DNA of 64,000 nt from an uncultured Paracoccaceae bacterium (GCA_947492585.1 CANLND010000010.1:1-64000); one strand, 5' to 3'. Shown: positions 52,577-62,569, numbered from the stretch's first letter. Notes: a model not told the origin generated them from the letters alone. Numbers and translations are program-made.

Positions 52577-53689
52577 ATGGCGTCCAGGCGTTCCAAAGGA
52601 GCAGGTGCGTTTCCCCGTGCGGTCGAATCCCCTGCCCCGGCCCGCCCCGATCCTGATGCGCTGTATGCGGCGCTGGATTTGGGAACAAATAGCTGTCGCA
52701 TGCTCATTGCCCAACCCAAGGGCAGCGGGATCCATGTGGTGGATAGCTTTTCAAAATCGGTGCAACTGGGTGCCGGGCTTGAAAAAACCGGGCGTTTGTC
52801 CCGGTCTTCAATGGTGCGGACCATTCAAGCACTCCGCATTTGCCAACAAAAGCTAAAACGCAATCGCGTCAAGAATATGCGGCTGGTGACCACTGAAGCC
52901 TGTCGTCGCGCAAAAAACGCGCGCGAATTCATCCGGCAAGTCAAACGCGAAACCGGTCTGACGCTGGAAATCATTAAGCCAGAAGAAGAAGCGCGGCTCG
53001 CGGTGATTTCCTGTGCCCCTCTGGTGTCCACCAAAACCACGCAGCTCTTGGTCGTCGACATAGGCGGTGGTTCAACTGAATTGGTGTGGATCGACCTGTC
53101 ATCGGTGCCGCGTCGCGATCGTCCGTCAGCGATTATGCGGCTGCATGCGGGGTTTCACCCTGCCGAAAGCCCCTTCCCGGCCGCCAAGGTGGTGGACTGG
53201 ATAAGTGTGCCTTTGGGGGTGGCAACGTTGCGCGATCAGTTCAGCGACGTCGAAGATGACGCCGCCCGCTTTGCGTTGATGAGCTGGTTTTTTGAAGAAA
53301 ACCTTGCCGACTTTGCACCCTACAAAAACGAACAGGCGCGTGCTGGATTTCAGATTGTCGGCACGTCGGGCACCGTGACCACGGTTGCAGCCTCGCATCT
53401 GGGGCTCAAACGCTATGATCGTACCAAGGTTGACGGATTGCGTATGACGTCGGATCAAATAGACAAGGTCATTCGTGGCTATCTTGAACTGGGCCCCAAG
53501 GGACGACGCAATGATCCTCGCATTGGCGATGACCGACAGGCCTTGATCATGTCCGGTTCTGCAATTTTGCAGGCTCTGCTGCGGTGCTGGCCTACTGATA
53601 GGCTCTCTGTTGCAGATCGTGGCCTACGTGAGGGGCTGCTTTATGCGCAGATGAGTGCTGACGGTGTACTGGAGGACGGCCCCTACTAA
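52577..53689 (+). CDS. Ppx/GppA-family phosphatase (exopolyphosphatase/guanosine pentaphosphatase)
   Basis: 370 residues. Actin-like ATPase fold: LYAALDLGTNSCRMLIAQP, TTEACRRAKN, EARLAVISC, VVDIGGGSTELVW, GTSGTVTTVAA. Hydrolyses polyphosphate or pppGpp to ppGpp. It lacks the C-terminal HD-like domain found in long Ppx proteins. Divergent from the C1 cluster; a small inverted repeat GTTCAT-ttggatt-ATGAAC (52455-52473) lies in the gap. Confidence 0.88.
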   Translation: MASRRSKGAGAFPRAVESPAPARPDPDALYAALDLGTNSCRMLIAQPKGSGIHVVDSFSKSVQLGAGLEKTGRLSRSSMVRTIQALRICQQKLKRNRVKNMRLVTTEACRRAKNAREFIRQVKRETGLTLEIIKPEEEARLAVISCAPLVSTKTTQLLVVDIGGGSTELVWIDLSSVPRRDRPSAIMRLHAGFHPAESPFPAAKVVDWISVPLGVATLRDQFSDVEDDAARFALMSWFFEENLADFAPYKNEQARAGFQIVGTSGTVTTVAASHLGLKRYDRTKVDGLRMTSDQIDKVIRGYLELGPKGRRNDPRIGDDRQALIMSGSAILQALLRCWPTDRLSVADRGLREGLLYAQMSADGVLEDGPY

Positions 53690-53716
53690 TTTCGTATTAT
53701 TTTCAGGATTTTATTC

Positions 53717-54103
53717 ATGTTATCTATTGTCGCCATTGCGCATTCCCATGGGACTTGGTCAGCTGCCGTTTGCGGATTGACTGGGGCTGGTTATCAGGTT
53801 TTTTCCCCGCATTTTCATATGACGCTGCAAATGCCGCACTACAGTCTTGCTCTGGGTGGCATCCCCATTCAAGTTCCTCAGTATCAAGCAGAAGATGCCG
53901 CGCAGTTTTTGGCTGCGGTTGAGCGGAACTCTATGCTGATCCTGTCAGAGGTGCCCGACAGTCCTGAAGAGGACACGCCAAGAAGGCATCCCCGTCACCA
54001 CAAAGCACTGCGCATTATAGGTCATATCCTTGGGTACTACTGGGTGGGTGTCTCTGCGCCGTGGGATCATCTGTCTCTGACCGGACCGCGCCCCTTCTCT
54101 TGA
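53717..54103 (+). CDS. DUF2007-like small protein
   Basis: 128 residues. The pattern AAVCGLTGAGYQVFSPHFHM, then LALGGIPIQVPQYQAEDAAQ, FLAAVE resembles the DUF2007 signalling domain (GlnB-like fold). A histidine- and arginine-rich part (RRHPRHHKALRI) precedes a hydrophobic stretch (GHILGYYWVGVSA). It lies between ppx and rlmE. Confidence 0.6.
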   Translation: MLSIVAIAHSHGTWSAAVCGLTGAGYQVFSPHFHMTLQMPHYSLALGGIPIQVPQYQAEDAAQFLAAVERNSMLILSEVPDSPEEDTPRRHPRHHKALRIIGHILGYYWVGVSAPWDHLSLTGPRPFS

Positions 54104-54163
54104 TTCCCCGTGGCCAACAGTTTATCTGCGTGCGACGCAACTGATGCATTTGAGATCGGAACC

Positions 54164-54880
54164 ATGGCCAAGACACCAACCGGAAAAAACACCTCGGGAC
54201 GCGGTCAGCGGGATCTGAAGGTCAAGGTTAAATCCGCACGCGGACGCACCACCAGCTCAACCCGTTGGTTGCAACGGCAATTGAACGATCCATATGTAAA
54301 ACGCGCGACCGCCGAAGGGTATCGCGGACGTGCCGCCTATAAAATCATGGAATTGGACGATCGGTTCCGATTTCTGGTCCCGGGGGCACGCGTCGTTGAT
54401 CTGGGCTGCGCTCCGGGTGGCTGGGCGCAGGTTGCGGTGAAACGCATCAATGTTCTGGGGGAAAAACCCGGAAAACGCGTTGGCCGGATCATCGGTGTTG
54501 ACCTGCAAGAAGTGGAATCTTTGGCTGGGGCCGAATTTCATCAACTGGATTTCATGGATGAAGGTGCTGACGATCAGGTAAAAGAATGGCTTGGCGGTCA
54601 GGCGGATGTTGTGATGTCGGATATGGCCGCGTCCAGTTCGGGGCACAAACAGACCGACCACCTTAAAATTATGGCCCTGTGTGAAGCGGCCGCATATTTT
54701 GCCTTTGATGTGTTAGAACCCGGCGGCACCTTTATCGCCAAAACGCTTGCAGGTGGTGCTGAGGGCGATTTGCAAAAGCTGCTCAAGCAAAAGTTCACCA
54801 AGGTCATGAACATCAAACCGCCGTCGTCTCGTGCTGACAGTTCGGAAAAATTTGTTGTGGCCACTGGATTTCGTGGCTAG
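54164..54880 (+). CDS. rlmE: 23S rRNA (uridine-2'-O-)-methyltransferase
   Basis: 238 residues from ATG 54164; the frame upstream to 54110 is probably leader. RrmJ/FtsJ family: [18 protein letters not shown] (catalytic K), [15 protein letters not shown] (AdoMet site), [13 protein letters not shown] (D), FIAKTLAGG (K), VKPPSSR-like [12 protein letters not shown] (E). Methylates U2552 of 23S rRNA late in 50S assembly. Confidence 0.93.
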   Translation: MAKTPTGKNTSGRGQRDLKVKVKSARGRTTSSTRWLQRQLNDPYVKRATAEGYRGRAAYKIMELDDRFRFLVPGARVVDLGCAPGGWAQVAVKRINVLGEKPGKRVGRIIGVDLQEVESLAGAEFHQLDFMDEGADDQVKEWLGGQADVVMSDMAASSSGHKQTDHLKIMALCEAAAYFAFDVLEPGGTFIAKTLAGGAEGDLQKLLKQKFTKVMNIKPPSSRADSSEKFVVATGFRG

Positions 54881-54941
54881 CACCCACGTCTATGCAAAGA
54901 TGCCCCGGCGTCCAGCGCCGGGAACCTGCATTCGCGCAAAT

Positions 54942-55115
54942 TCAGGCGCGCCGTTGACGTTTGCGCAAGGAATGTGACGCCAATTCGCGCTGAAGACGCA
55001 AGGTGTCCGGCTCACCGTCGCTCAACCGAGAAATCCGCGGCGCCTGTTCGGAAACGCGTGCACCCAACAAAGCCAATGCGCGAAGCGAGTGAAATGTGCG
55101 AGCCAATGTTTGCAT
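54942..55115 (-). CDS. Small basic protein, 57 residues
   Basis: Reading on the minus strand, MQTLARTFHSLRALALLGAR, VSEQAPRISRLSDGEPD, TLRLQRELASHSLRKRQRRA. AGGGA lies about ten bases upstream. A hydrophobic helix followed by a basic tail. The codon choice looks like the neighbours. No family recognised. A GC-rich hairpin (CCCGGCG-tccag-CGCCGGG, 54904-54922) lies between it and rlmE. Confidence 0.5.
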   Translation of the reverse strand: MQTLARTFHSLRALALLGARVSEQAPRISRLSDGEPDTLRLQRELASHSLRKRQRRA

Positions 55116-55241
55116 GACGTTCTGTCCCTGTTGGTATCTTCTGACACCTCAAAACTAGATCGCAAAAACGGGCAAGTGATGACGTAAATAGGGCATTTAC
55201 GCCTTATTGTTTTTGACAGCGAAACAATGTCCCACCCTGCC

Positions 55242-56093
55242 CTAAGTCTTGTTGTTGGCACGCAGATCCATGAGAGCGCCGTTGTATTCGGCCCCAAAGA
55301 TCAGGATTGCAGCGTTCAGGTACAAAAATATCAGGGCTGCCATGGCTCCGGCCAAACCTGCATAAGTCGCTGAATACTGGGCGAAGCGTCCGATATATAT
55401 GGCAAACCCAAGACCCGCAGCCCACCACAATACAAATGTAAGCAAAACCCCCGGCGCGATCTGCGCCACGGTATATCGGTGTTTTGGTAAGACGAGGTGA
55501 CACATCAGGACTGCTGCCAGTGGTAAAACCGTAACCAACACACCGTTTAGCCCGTTCTCCCATCCTGCGCCCAATTGGACCATCGGCAAGAAATCAGCCA
55601 GATTTCGAGCATAAAACGGCAAAAGCACCTCAAAAATAGCGGCCAGCAGCAAGGCTGCGCCCCCGGCAATGACCAAACTGATGCAGATCAGGCGGCTGTG
55701 CCAAAACGGGCGCTGGTCTGCCTCGTGATAGGCTGAGACAAGCGCCAACCGAATAGCATCGACACCGTTAGAGGCGAAATACATTGCAAGAACCGCGCCA
55801 AAGGTGGCTAATTTCACGCCCGAGGTTTGCAAAACTGCATTTATCTCGACAACGATAGGCTCCGCCACACCTTGAGGCCAGGCCCCAAAAACAAGCTCAA
55901 TAACCTCTTGTCGATCCATGGCTTGCGCAGAGATGTCAGCAAACGCACCCGCCATGGCAACTGTGAACAAGACAAAGGGAAACAGTGCAAGCATCATCGA
56001 CATGGCGATGTGACTGCTCAGCACCCAGCCCTTTTTTCGATTGAACCGTCGTGCAGCCGTAACTGCTGCCTGTGTGAACATCAAAATACTCAC
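55242..56093 (-). CDS. YihY/BrkB-family inner-membrane protein
   Basis: 283 residues with about six membrane helices (SMMLALFPFVLFTVAMAGAF, LICISLVIAGGAALLLAAIF, VLVTVLPLAAVLMCHLVL). Family pattern: SSHIAMSMMLALFPFVLF, and AGLAGAMAALIFLYLNAAIL with FGAEYNGAL at the end. Once misnamed ribonuclease BN; function is unknown. It overlaps the small gene upstream by four bases (ATGA). Confidence 0.88.
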   Translation of the reverse strand: MSILMFTQAAVTAARRFNRKKGWVLSSHIAMSMMLALFPFVLFTVAMAGAFADISAQAMDRQEVIELVFGAWPQGVAEPIVVEINAVLQTSGVKLATFGAVLAMYFASNGVDAIRLALVSAYHEADQRPFWHSRLICISLVIAGGAALLLAAIFEVLLPFYARNLADFLPMVQLGAGWENGLNGVLVTVLPLAAVLMCHLVLPKHRYTVAQIAPGVLLTFVLWWAAGLGFAIYIGRFAQYSATYAGLAGAMAALIFLYLNAAILIFGAEYNGALMDLRANNKT

Positions 56094-56407
56094 TTATGTT
56101 GCGCCAGACATGCCAGGTAAGCGGCTTCGAACTTCAATTCTGCCTGCTTGCGTTCTCTCTCGGCCGCATCAAGAGCGGAATAGGTCGATGTGTCACCACC
56201 TCCCCGTCGAACACCAAACTGCGCCGACCCGGAAATAATCAATTTTGTGCGCCCACGTTGCGCAATGATCGTTCCAGGATTGTAGCCGCTGATGGCTTCA
56301 GCGCGTCTTTCACACAATGCGCGTTGCTCGGCCCGAGGCGCAGACAGCGATTCCTGAGCAAGCGTAGAAATCACGGCTGCGACAGCAAAGTGAATTGTCT
56401 TTCCCAT
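56090..56407 (-). CDS. Small secreted hypothetical protein
   Basis: 105 residues from ATG 56407 (a longer frame to 56464 adds a non-signal leader). Signal-peptide-like start MGKTIHFAVAAVISTLAQES. The mature part has paired cysteines (RALCERRAEA and YLACLAQ) and a helical end. It is the first gene of a pair with yihY and divergent from the ABC gene at 56519. No family recognised. Confidence 0.65.
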   Translation of the reverse strand: MGKTIHFAVAAVISTLAQESLSAPRAEQRALCERRAEAISGYNPGTIIAQRGRTKLIISGSAQFGVRRGGGDTSTYSALDAAERERKQAELKFEAAYLACLAQHK

Positions 56408-56518
56408 AACTGGCCTCCACACTTCATCAGAACGGCTCACAAAGTGGGCGGGACTGCCACACAAGTCAATCTGTGCAATCGCTTTTCTATAGGGCGACGA
56501 GCTGACCGAAGGATCAAG

Positions 56519-57178
56519 ATGGCTCTAATTTTGAACAGCGTAACCAAACGATTTGCGGGACAGACTGATCAAACCGCGGTCCTAAAAGACGTCTCACTTC
56601 ATCTGGATCCCGGGGCGAGCCTTGCGCTTACCGGTGAAAGCGGATCTGGGAAAAGCACATTGCTGCACCTTGTCGCGGCTCTTGATACCTTTGATCACGG
56701 GGAAATTTCACTAAATGGAACACGCTATAGCACCCTCAGCGAAAACGCCCGTGCGGCATTGCGTCGGCGAAACGTATCTATTGTTTTTCAGCAGTTTAAT
56801 CTAATTCCTTCACTCACCGTTGATGCCAACATTGCGCTGCATGCTCGCATTGCAAACCGGTATGACGCCCAATGGTGTGATCAGCTGATCACGCGTCTTG
56901 GTCTGCGCGACTTAATTGCGCGTTATCCCGAGAACTTGTCAGGTGGCCAGCAGCAGCGCGTGGCAATCGCGCGTGCCCTTGCTGTGCGCCCCGATGTATT
57001 GCTAGCGGACGAGCCAACCGGAAATCTCGATGAACAAAGCAGTTCCGAGGTGATTGATCTGATGCTTGATCTGGTGCGCGATCACGAGACGGCCCTATTC
57101 CTTGTGACCCATTCAAGCGAAATCGCCGCGCGTTTGGATCGTAGGCTGCACTTGCAACATGGCCGTGTTGTTCCATGA
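56519..57178 (+). CDS. ABC transporter ATP-binding protein (LolD/MacB type)
   Basis: 219 residues from ATG 56519; the open frame upstream is not coding-like. Walker A GESGSGKST, Q loop FQQFNLIPS, signature LSGGQQQRVAIARAL, Walker B VLLADEPTGNLD, H loop LVTHSSE. It overlaps the permease by four bases. With the next two genes it forms an export or lipoprotein-handling unit like AttEFGH. Confidence 0.9.
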   Translation: MALILNSVTKRFAGQTDQTAVLKDVSLHLDPGASLALTGESGSGKSTLLHLVAALDTFDHGEISLNGTRYSTLSENARAALRRRNVSIVFQQFNLIPSLTVDANIALHARIANRYDAQWCDQLITRLGLRDLIARYPENLSGGQQQRVAIARALAVRPDVLLADEPTGNLDEQSSSEVIDLMLDLVRDHETALFLVTHSSEIAARLDRRLHLQHGRVVP

Positions 57179-59604
57179 AAACACGGCATAATCTATCTGG
57201 TGGATTTGCTGCCGCTGCCGCGTTGCTGTCGTATTGGCGCAAGGCGCCGGGGCAGCTTTTTGCGCTCATTTTTGGTCTGGCGCTGGCTACGGCGCTCTGG
57301 TCAGCGGTTCAGGCAATTAACAGCGAAGCACGTGCCAGCTATGATCGGGCCGACGGGCACCTCTCTAGCACGGGTTTTGCGACGCTTACGCATCGGGATC
57401 GGCCACTCGCGCTATCGGATTACATTACCTTGCGTCGCGCCGGCTGGGCCGTCAGCCCTGTGCGCGAGGCCACTGTGGCCTTGGGCGCAGAGGAGTTCCC
57501 AATTGTACTGGTCGATAGCATCAGCCATCCGTTGATGTCGAAAACCACAAATTTGGCGAACAAAAGTGAAGGTGCTGAAATTGGTGTTCGCTCTCTCCGT
57601 CTTGCACATCCGAGCCTGAAGAATGATATTCAAGGTGATGTTTTGAAAGGATCTTTTACCTACTCAGATATTGTTCCACCGGGCCTAATTGTTGCAGATT
57701 TCGGCCACGCAGATGACCTTGGTGTTCCCAGTGTTCCGTTTAGCTACCTGATCCTGTTGCCCAAGCAATTGAGCGATCTTACCCCGCTTGTGCAGTTAAT
57801 CCCGGGGATCATCACACATTCCGCCGGGGCTGGACTGGAGACCGGGGAGCTAACTCAGAGCTTTCACCTCAATCTAACGGCGTTTGGTCTGTTGTCGTTT
57901 GTTGTCGGTCTGTTCATCGTCCACAGCACGATCAATCTGGCGTTGGAACAGCGACGGGGCCTGATCCGGACTTTGCGATGTCTTGGAGTGCCATTTCCCA
58001 AACTCATCGTACTCCTTGCCGCCGAATTGTTACTCTTTGCGGTGTGCGGGGCCTTGCTGGGGGTGTTGATCGGATATGGTATCGCCGGGCTGTTGATGCC
58101 AGGGGTGTCGGCAACACTTCAAGGACTGTATGGGGCAGATATAGAAGGGTCTTTAAGTCTACGAAAAAATTGGATTTTATCTGGATTTTCAATGGCAATC
58201 CTAGGAAGTCTTTTGGCGGGAGCACGGGGTCTATTTGTGGTGGCACAGTTGCCCATCCTTCAAGGTCCAGCGCAACGGGCGCGTGGACAAACCGTAGGTC
58301 GAATACGCGCCACGGGCGCACTCATCGGGTCGATCTTGTTAGGATGCGCGGCGATCATCTTGTTGTTGTCAGACAGTTTGATTTCTGGATTTTTGTTTTT
58401 AGGTTCCATGATGTTAGGCGCCGCTCTGTTGTTGCCCGTGATACTGTCATGGATATTGGGCCGCGTTGCGCGTCGAGCAGTCCCCGGTTTGTCCCAGTGG
58501 CTTTGGGCAGACTTACGATCGCAGTTGCCAATGTTGGCGACCCCCTTGATGGCGTTGATGCTTGCGATTTCGACAAATATAGGCGTTGAAACAATGACAT
58601 ATAGTTTTCGCCTCACCTTAGTCGACTGGTTGGAACACCGGTTCGCGGCCGATCTTTATCTGCGTTTGCGCGCGGATGATGACCCTGAACAAATTTCCGC
58701 ATGGCTCCACGATCACGGGGCCACTGCATTGCCTTTGGTGACAACTGTGATCGCGCATCAGGGCCACGAGATTTCGCTCTACGGTGTGATTGACCATCCA
58801 CATTATGCAAGCACATGGCCGCTTCGATCTGCCGAGCCAGACCCATGGCAGAAGCTCCATGCGGGATCTGGGGTGTTGATCAATGAGCAAATGGCCTACG
58901 GTCTGAACCTCTGGCCAGGGGCGAATCTCACTCATGCTCAGGCAGGTGAGCTGCGGATCACCGGGGTTTATCCGGACTATGGCAATCCGGGTTTTCAAAT
59001 GGTCACCTCTGCGGCACAGGTGCGAAAACTCCTACCAGATTACGCAGTTCCAAGTTTGACTATCCTGTTGGGTTCTCCCTCAAAAACACCAATTTTAAGG
59101 GGCTTATCTGAGGAATTTGATGTCAACTCCACAGCGATTTTGGACCAACCCGCGTTGCGAGCGCGGTCTTTGGCGATCTTTGATCAGACGTTTGTGATCA
59201 CCGCTGCGCTGAATGTTCTGACATTGGCGGTGGCGGGCTTTGCATTGCTGACCAGTTTTCTTGCGATGTGGGGGCAGCGTTTGCCTCAGCTCGCGCCGGT
59301 GTGGGCCATGGGGGTTCCACCACGCACCCTCGCCCGATACGAGCTGTTTCGCAGCCTTGCGCTAACTGTCCTGACAGCTGTGCTGGCACTTCCGCTTGGG
59401 TTGGCCCTTGCGTGGACACTGTTGAACCTGATCAATGTGCAAGCGTTTGGCTGGCGATTGCCCATGTACCTCTTTCCACTGTCGTGGTTGAAAATCTTCT
59501 CACTGTCTCTTGGCGCGGCGCTATTGGCGGCAGCGATACCTGCGCTTCGCTTGCGGAGAATTTCACCGGCCACACTGTTAAAGGTTTTTGCAAGTGAACG
59601 TTAG
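57175..59604 (+). CDS. ABC transporter permease with two FtsX-like domains
   Basis: 809 residues. An N-terminal membrane helix (FALIFGLALATALWSAVQAI), a periplasmic domain, then four-helix FtsX block (about 235-350), a second helix group (about 375-430), another periplasmic domain and a C-terminal FtsX block (about 675-800). This doubled plan is typical of MacB/AttFG-like permeases that act on periplasmic substrates and are not true importers. It overlaps the following gene by 17 bases. Confidence 0.88.
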   Translation: MKTRHNLSGGFAAAAALLSYWRKAPGQLFALIFGLALATALWSAVQAINSEARASYDRADGHLSSTGFATLTHRDRPLALSDYITLRRAGWAVSPVREATVALGAEEFPIVLVDSISHPLMSKTTNLANKSEGAEIGVRSLRLAHPSLKNDIQGDVLKGSFTYSDIVPPGLIVADFGHADDLGVPSVPFSYLILLPKQLSDLTPLVQLIPGIITHSAGAGLETGELTQSFHLNLTAFGLLSFVVGLFIVHSTINLALEQRRGLIRTLRCLGVPFPKLIVLLAAELLLFAVCGALLGVLIGYGIAGLLMPGVSATLQGLYGADIEGSLSLRKNWILSGFSMAILGSLLAGARGLFVVAQLPILQGPAQRARGQTVGRIRATGALIGSILLGCAAIILLLSDSLISGFLFLGSMMLGAALLLPVILSWILGRVARRAVPGLSQWLWADLRSQLPMLATPLMALMLAISTNIGVETMTYSFRLTLVDWLEHRFAADLYLRLRADDDPEQISAWLHDHGATALPLVTTVIAHQGHEISLYGVIDHPHYASTWPLRSAEPDPWQKLHAGSGVLINEQMAYGLNLWPGANLTHAQAGELRITGVYPDYGNPGFQMVTSAAQVRKLLPDYAVPSLTILLGSPSKTPILRGLSEEFDVNSTAILDQPALRARSLAIFDQTFVITAALNVLTLAVAGFALLTSFLAMWGQRLPQLAPVWAMGVPPRTLARYELFRSLALTVLTAVLALPLGLALAWTLLNLINVQAFGWRLPMYLFPLSWLKIFSLSLGAALLAAAIPALRLRRISPATLLKVFASER

Positions 59605-60637
59605 TCAGCTGTTTTTAATTATATTTCTCGTTTCCACATCCGCCAATGCTCAAGGCTTTGCGGGTTTGGGCACGACCGCCGATGGGTTTTCTGTACCCGA
59701 TCCAGCCTATCAGCTCCAATTTCCAGAAGACCACGGCGCGCATCCCGATTTTCGGATAGAATGGTGGTATCTGACTGCTAACCTGCAAGACGCACAGGCC
59801 CGCGACTACGGTGTGCAGTGGACGCTGTTTCGGCTAGCCACTGCCCCTTCCGAGGAGGACGGTTGGAACAGCCCGCAGGTGTGGATGGGACACGCAGCGG
59901 TGACCACCGCATCGCTACATCGTTTTGCAGAGCGGATCGCGCGCGGCGGTATCGGCCAAGCAGGCGCCACGGCTGCCCCATTTGAAGCGTGGATCGATCA
60001 TTGGTTCATACGCAATAATGCAGGTGAAACGACGCAGGAAATCCATGCGTCAGGTGATGATTTTTCATATAATATCAAACTGATACCTGATGGTCCTATA
60101 GTCGCTCATGGCGTCAATGGGTATTCGGTCAAATCCGCTGAAGGACAGGCCAGTCACTATTATTCCCAACCTCACTTTCAGGCGCAGGGCACGCTGGAAT
60201 TGGACGGGACGCCTGTATCGGTCACGGGGCACGCGTGGTTCGACCGGGAATGGTCAAGCCAGCCGTTGGCTTCGGATCAAACCGGTTGGGATTGGTTTTC
60301 GCTGCGGTTTGACGGAGGCGCCAAACTCATGGCGTTTGTTCTGCGCGGGTCTGGCGAAAATTTCACCTCCGGAACCTGGATCTCACCCGATGGGACAGCC
60401 AGTGCATTGCCACACGGCTCGGTGCAGGCGACGCCGTTGTTTCGGTACGTGATTGACGGTCGCAGCATTCCCACCCGTTGGCAAATCAACGTACCCGAAT
60501 ACGAGCTGTCGGTTGAGGTTGAAGCTTTGAACCCAAGCAGTTGGATGGACACAAGTTTTTCATATTGGGAAGGCCCGGTGCATGTGTCGGGATCGCATGT
60601 CGGGCGTGGGTATCTTGAGATGACCGGTTACGAATAA
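59588..60637 (+). CDS. Lipocalin-like secreted protein (AttH/CrtC-like)
   Basis: 349 residues with a signal peptide (LFLIIFLVSTSANAQG). Typical blocks are HPDFRIEWWYLTANLQD, VQWTLFRLA, WMGHAAVT, and VTGHAWFDREWSSQPL with WDWFSLRFDGG. This two-lipocalin fold includes hydroxyneurosporene synthase CrtC and AttH; the latter is encoded with an ABC transporter as here. A lipid-like ligand is probable. No photosynthesis genes are nearby, so CrtC function is unlikely. Confidence 0.85.
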   Translation: MQVNVSQLFLIIFLVSTSANAQGFAGLGTTADGFSVPDPAYQLQFPEDHGAHPDFRIEWWYLTANLQDAQARDYGVQWTLFRLATAPSEEDGWNSPQVWMGHAAVTTASLHRFAERIARGGIGQAGATAAPFEAWIDHWFIRNNAGETTQEIHASGDDFSYNIKLIPDGPIVAHGVNGYSVKSAEGQASHYYSQPHFQAQGTLELDGTPVSVTGHAWFDREWSSQPLASDQTGWDWFSLRFDGGAKLMAFVLRGSGENFTSGTWISPDGTASALPHGSVQATPLFRYVIDGRSIPTRWQINVPEYELSVEVEALNPSSWMDTSFSYWEGPVHVSGSHVGRGYLEMTGYE

Positions 60638-60724
60638 TCTGTTCCATCGCGGCCGGATCTTGACTTTGCTGTCATTTCACCGTTCCAAGGCGTTGGTAAA
60701 CAGATCACGAACCGGGAGCACCCC

Positions 60725-61816
60725 ATGAAGGTCAACGGCACGCACTATCGTTCATTGTGGTGGGACACCACCGCAGAGGCCCTGCAAATCATCGATCAAC
60801 GCTGGCTGCCTCATGACTTTCGCGTACAGCAATTGGACACATTGGCCGATTTCGATGCCGCGATTGTTGAAATGCGCGTGCGCGGCGCGCCATTGATTGG
60901 TGCCACGGCCGCGTATGGTATGGCTCTGGCCGCGCGGCTCGATCCAACTGACGATGGGTTGAATGCCGCTTGGGCGCAGTTGAATGCGACCCGACCAACC
61001 GCCATTAACCTGCGATGGGCGCTTGATCGGTGCCGTGCTGCGTTGTTGCCGCTACCTGTCGACGCCCGTGCCAGCGCGGCTTTGGCTTTGGCGCATGAGA
61101 TTGCCGATGAAGACGTCGAGATCAACCGTCGCATTGGCGAATACGGATTGCAATTGATCCGCGATGTCGCGGCCAAGAAATCAGATGGTGAACCAGTTCG
61201 CATTCTAACCCATTGTAATGCTGGATGGATTGCGACCGTTGATTGGGGCACTGCCACCAGTCCGATGTATCACGCCCATGACGCAGGCATCCCAATCCAC
61301 GTCTGGGTTGGTGAAACCCGTCCACGCAATCAAGGCGCGCTGACGGCGTGGGAGCTGGGCGGCCATGGCATCAGCCACACCTATGTAACCGACAATGCGG
61401 GTGGTCATCTGATGCAGCACGGTGAGGTGGATTTGGTCATCATCGGGACTGATCGCACCACCCGTCAAGGCGACGTATGTAATAAAATTGGCACTTATCT
61501 CAAGGCTTTAGCGGCCAAAGATAATGGTGTTCCCTTTTATGTTGCACTGCCATCTCCCACCATTGACTGGACGGTCACCGATGGCGTTTCTGAGATCCCA
61601 ATCGAAGAACGCAACCCTCGCGAGGTCACCCATGTGCAGGGCGCGCTTGACGATGGTGGCATCGGTTTGGCCCAGGTCACGCCACAAGGAACGCCGGGCG
61701 GGAACCCAGCGTTTGATGTCACCCCAAATCGATTGGTTACAGGGTTGATCACCGAACGTGGAATTTGCGACGCCTCTTCAAACGGCCTGGCGACGCTCTT
61801 TCCTGAAATGGTCTAG
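60725..61816 (+). CDS. mtnA: S-methyl-5-thioribose-1-phosphate isomerase
   Basis: 363 residues. Converts methylthioribose-1-phosphate to methylthioribulose-1-phosphate. Family blocks: VEMRVRGAPLIGATAAYGMA, ILTHCNAGWIATVDWGTA (catalytic Cys), VGETRPRNQGALTAWEL, IIGTDRTTRQGDVCNKIGTY (catalytic Asp). Five bases before the aldolase gene. Confidence 0.95.
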   Translation: MKVNGTHYRSLWWDTTAEALQIIDQRWLPHDFRVQQLDTLADFDAAIVEMRVRGAPLIGATAAYGMALAARLDPTDDGLNAAWAQLNATRPTAINLRWALDRCRAALLPLPVDARASAALALAHEIADEDVEINRRIGEYGLQLIRDVAAKKSDGEPVRILTHCNAGWIATVDWGTATSPMYHAHDAGIPIHVWVGETRPRNQGALTAWELGGHGISHTYVTDNAGGHLMQHGEVDLVIIGTDRTTRQGDVCNKIGTYLKALAAKDNGVPFYVALPSPTIDWTVTDGVSEIPIEERNPREVTHVQGALDDGGIGLAQVTPQGTPGGNPAFDVTPNRLVTGLITERGICDASSNGLATLFPEMV

Positions 61817-61821
61817 GATCT

Positions 61822-62490
61822 ATGACTTCAAAGGCTTACAGCGATACTCTCATCTTGCGGCAGGCGATCATTGATGCCTGCCTTGAGATGAACCAGAGCG
61901 GGATAAATCAAGGCACATCGGGAAATATATCCGTGCGAACCGGGGATCAGATGCTGATCACCCCGTCTGGCGTGCCCTATGAGAAATTGACGCCAGAGAT
62001 GATCGTAACGATGCCGTTGGATGACGGCACGCCTGTGTCCGGTCAAATGAAGCCGTCGTCTGAATGGCGATTTCACCGGGACATTCTGCGCGCGAAGCCC
62101 GAGGCCCATGCTGTGGTGCATGCACATCCCGTTTACTGCACAGCGCTGGCGATGAACCGTCAGGAAATTCCGGCTTGTCACTATATGATCGCGGCCTTTG
62201 GCGGCGCGACCGTCCCCGTGGCGGGTTACGCGCTGTTTGGAACTGATGGCCTGTCGGCAAACGTATGTAATGCGTTGCAAGACCGGTCAGGCTGTCTGAT
62301 GGCCAACCACGGCGCGGTTGTGATTGGGGACACGCTGGAGCGCGCGCTTTGGCGTATGGTGGAACTGGAAACTCTGGCAAAAGGGTATTCCGTCAGTCTC
62401 AGCATTGGTACCCCACAGATCCTAAGCGCTTCTGAAGTTGCGGAAACTCTGGTGGCATTTGCGGATTACGGTCTCAAAACAGAGCTATAG
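61822..62490 (+). CDS. Class II aldolase/adducin-family protein (probable methylthioribulose-phosphate aldolase)
   Basis: 222 residues. L-fuculose-phosphate aldolase fold: INQGTSGNISVRTGDQMLIT, SSEWRFHRDILRA, VVHAHPVYCTALA (zinc-binding His pair) and NHGAVVIG (His). The catalytic glutamate is in PSSEWRFH. Being directly behind mtnA, it probably cleaves 5-methylthioribulose-1-phosphate to dihydroxyacetone phosphate and methylthioacetaldehyde (DHAP shunt) instead of the MtnB route. The substrate assignment is inferred from context. Confidence 0.75.
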   Translation: MTSKAYSDTLILRQAIIDACLEMNQSGINQGTSGNISVRTGDQMLITPSGVPYEKLTPEMIVTMPLDDGTPVSGQMKPSSEWRFHRDILRAKPEAHAVVHAHPVYCTALAMNRQEIPACHYMIAAFGGATVPVAGYALFGTDGLSANVCNALQDRSGCLMANHGAVVIGDTLERALWRMVELETLAKGYSVSLSIGTPQILSASEVAETLVAFADYGLKTEL

Positions 62491-62569
62491 GATGCGTCAC
62501 GTCGGGTTTACTTGAAAACAACACTTTCGCGCTAGGGTGGATCAGCTGATCTTTGGCGCGGAGGGCCCG

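Noticed and set aside
59588-60637. Carotenoid hydratase CrtC
   Set aside because: The fold is shared, but the gene sits with an ABC transporter as attH does, and no carotenoid or photosynthesis genes are in the window.
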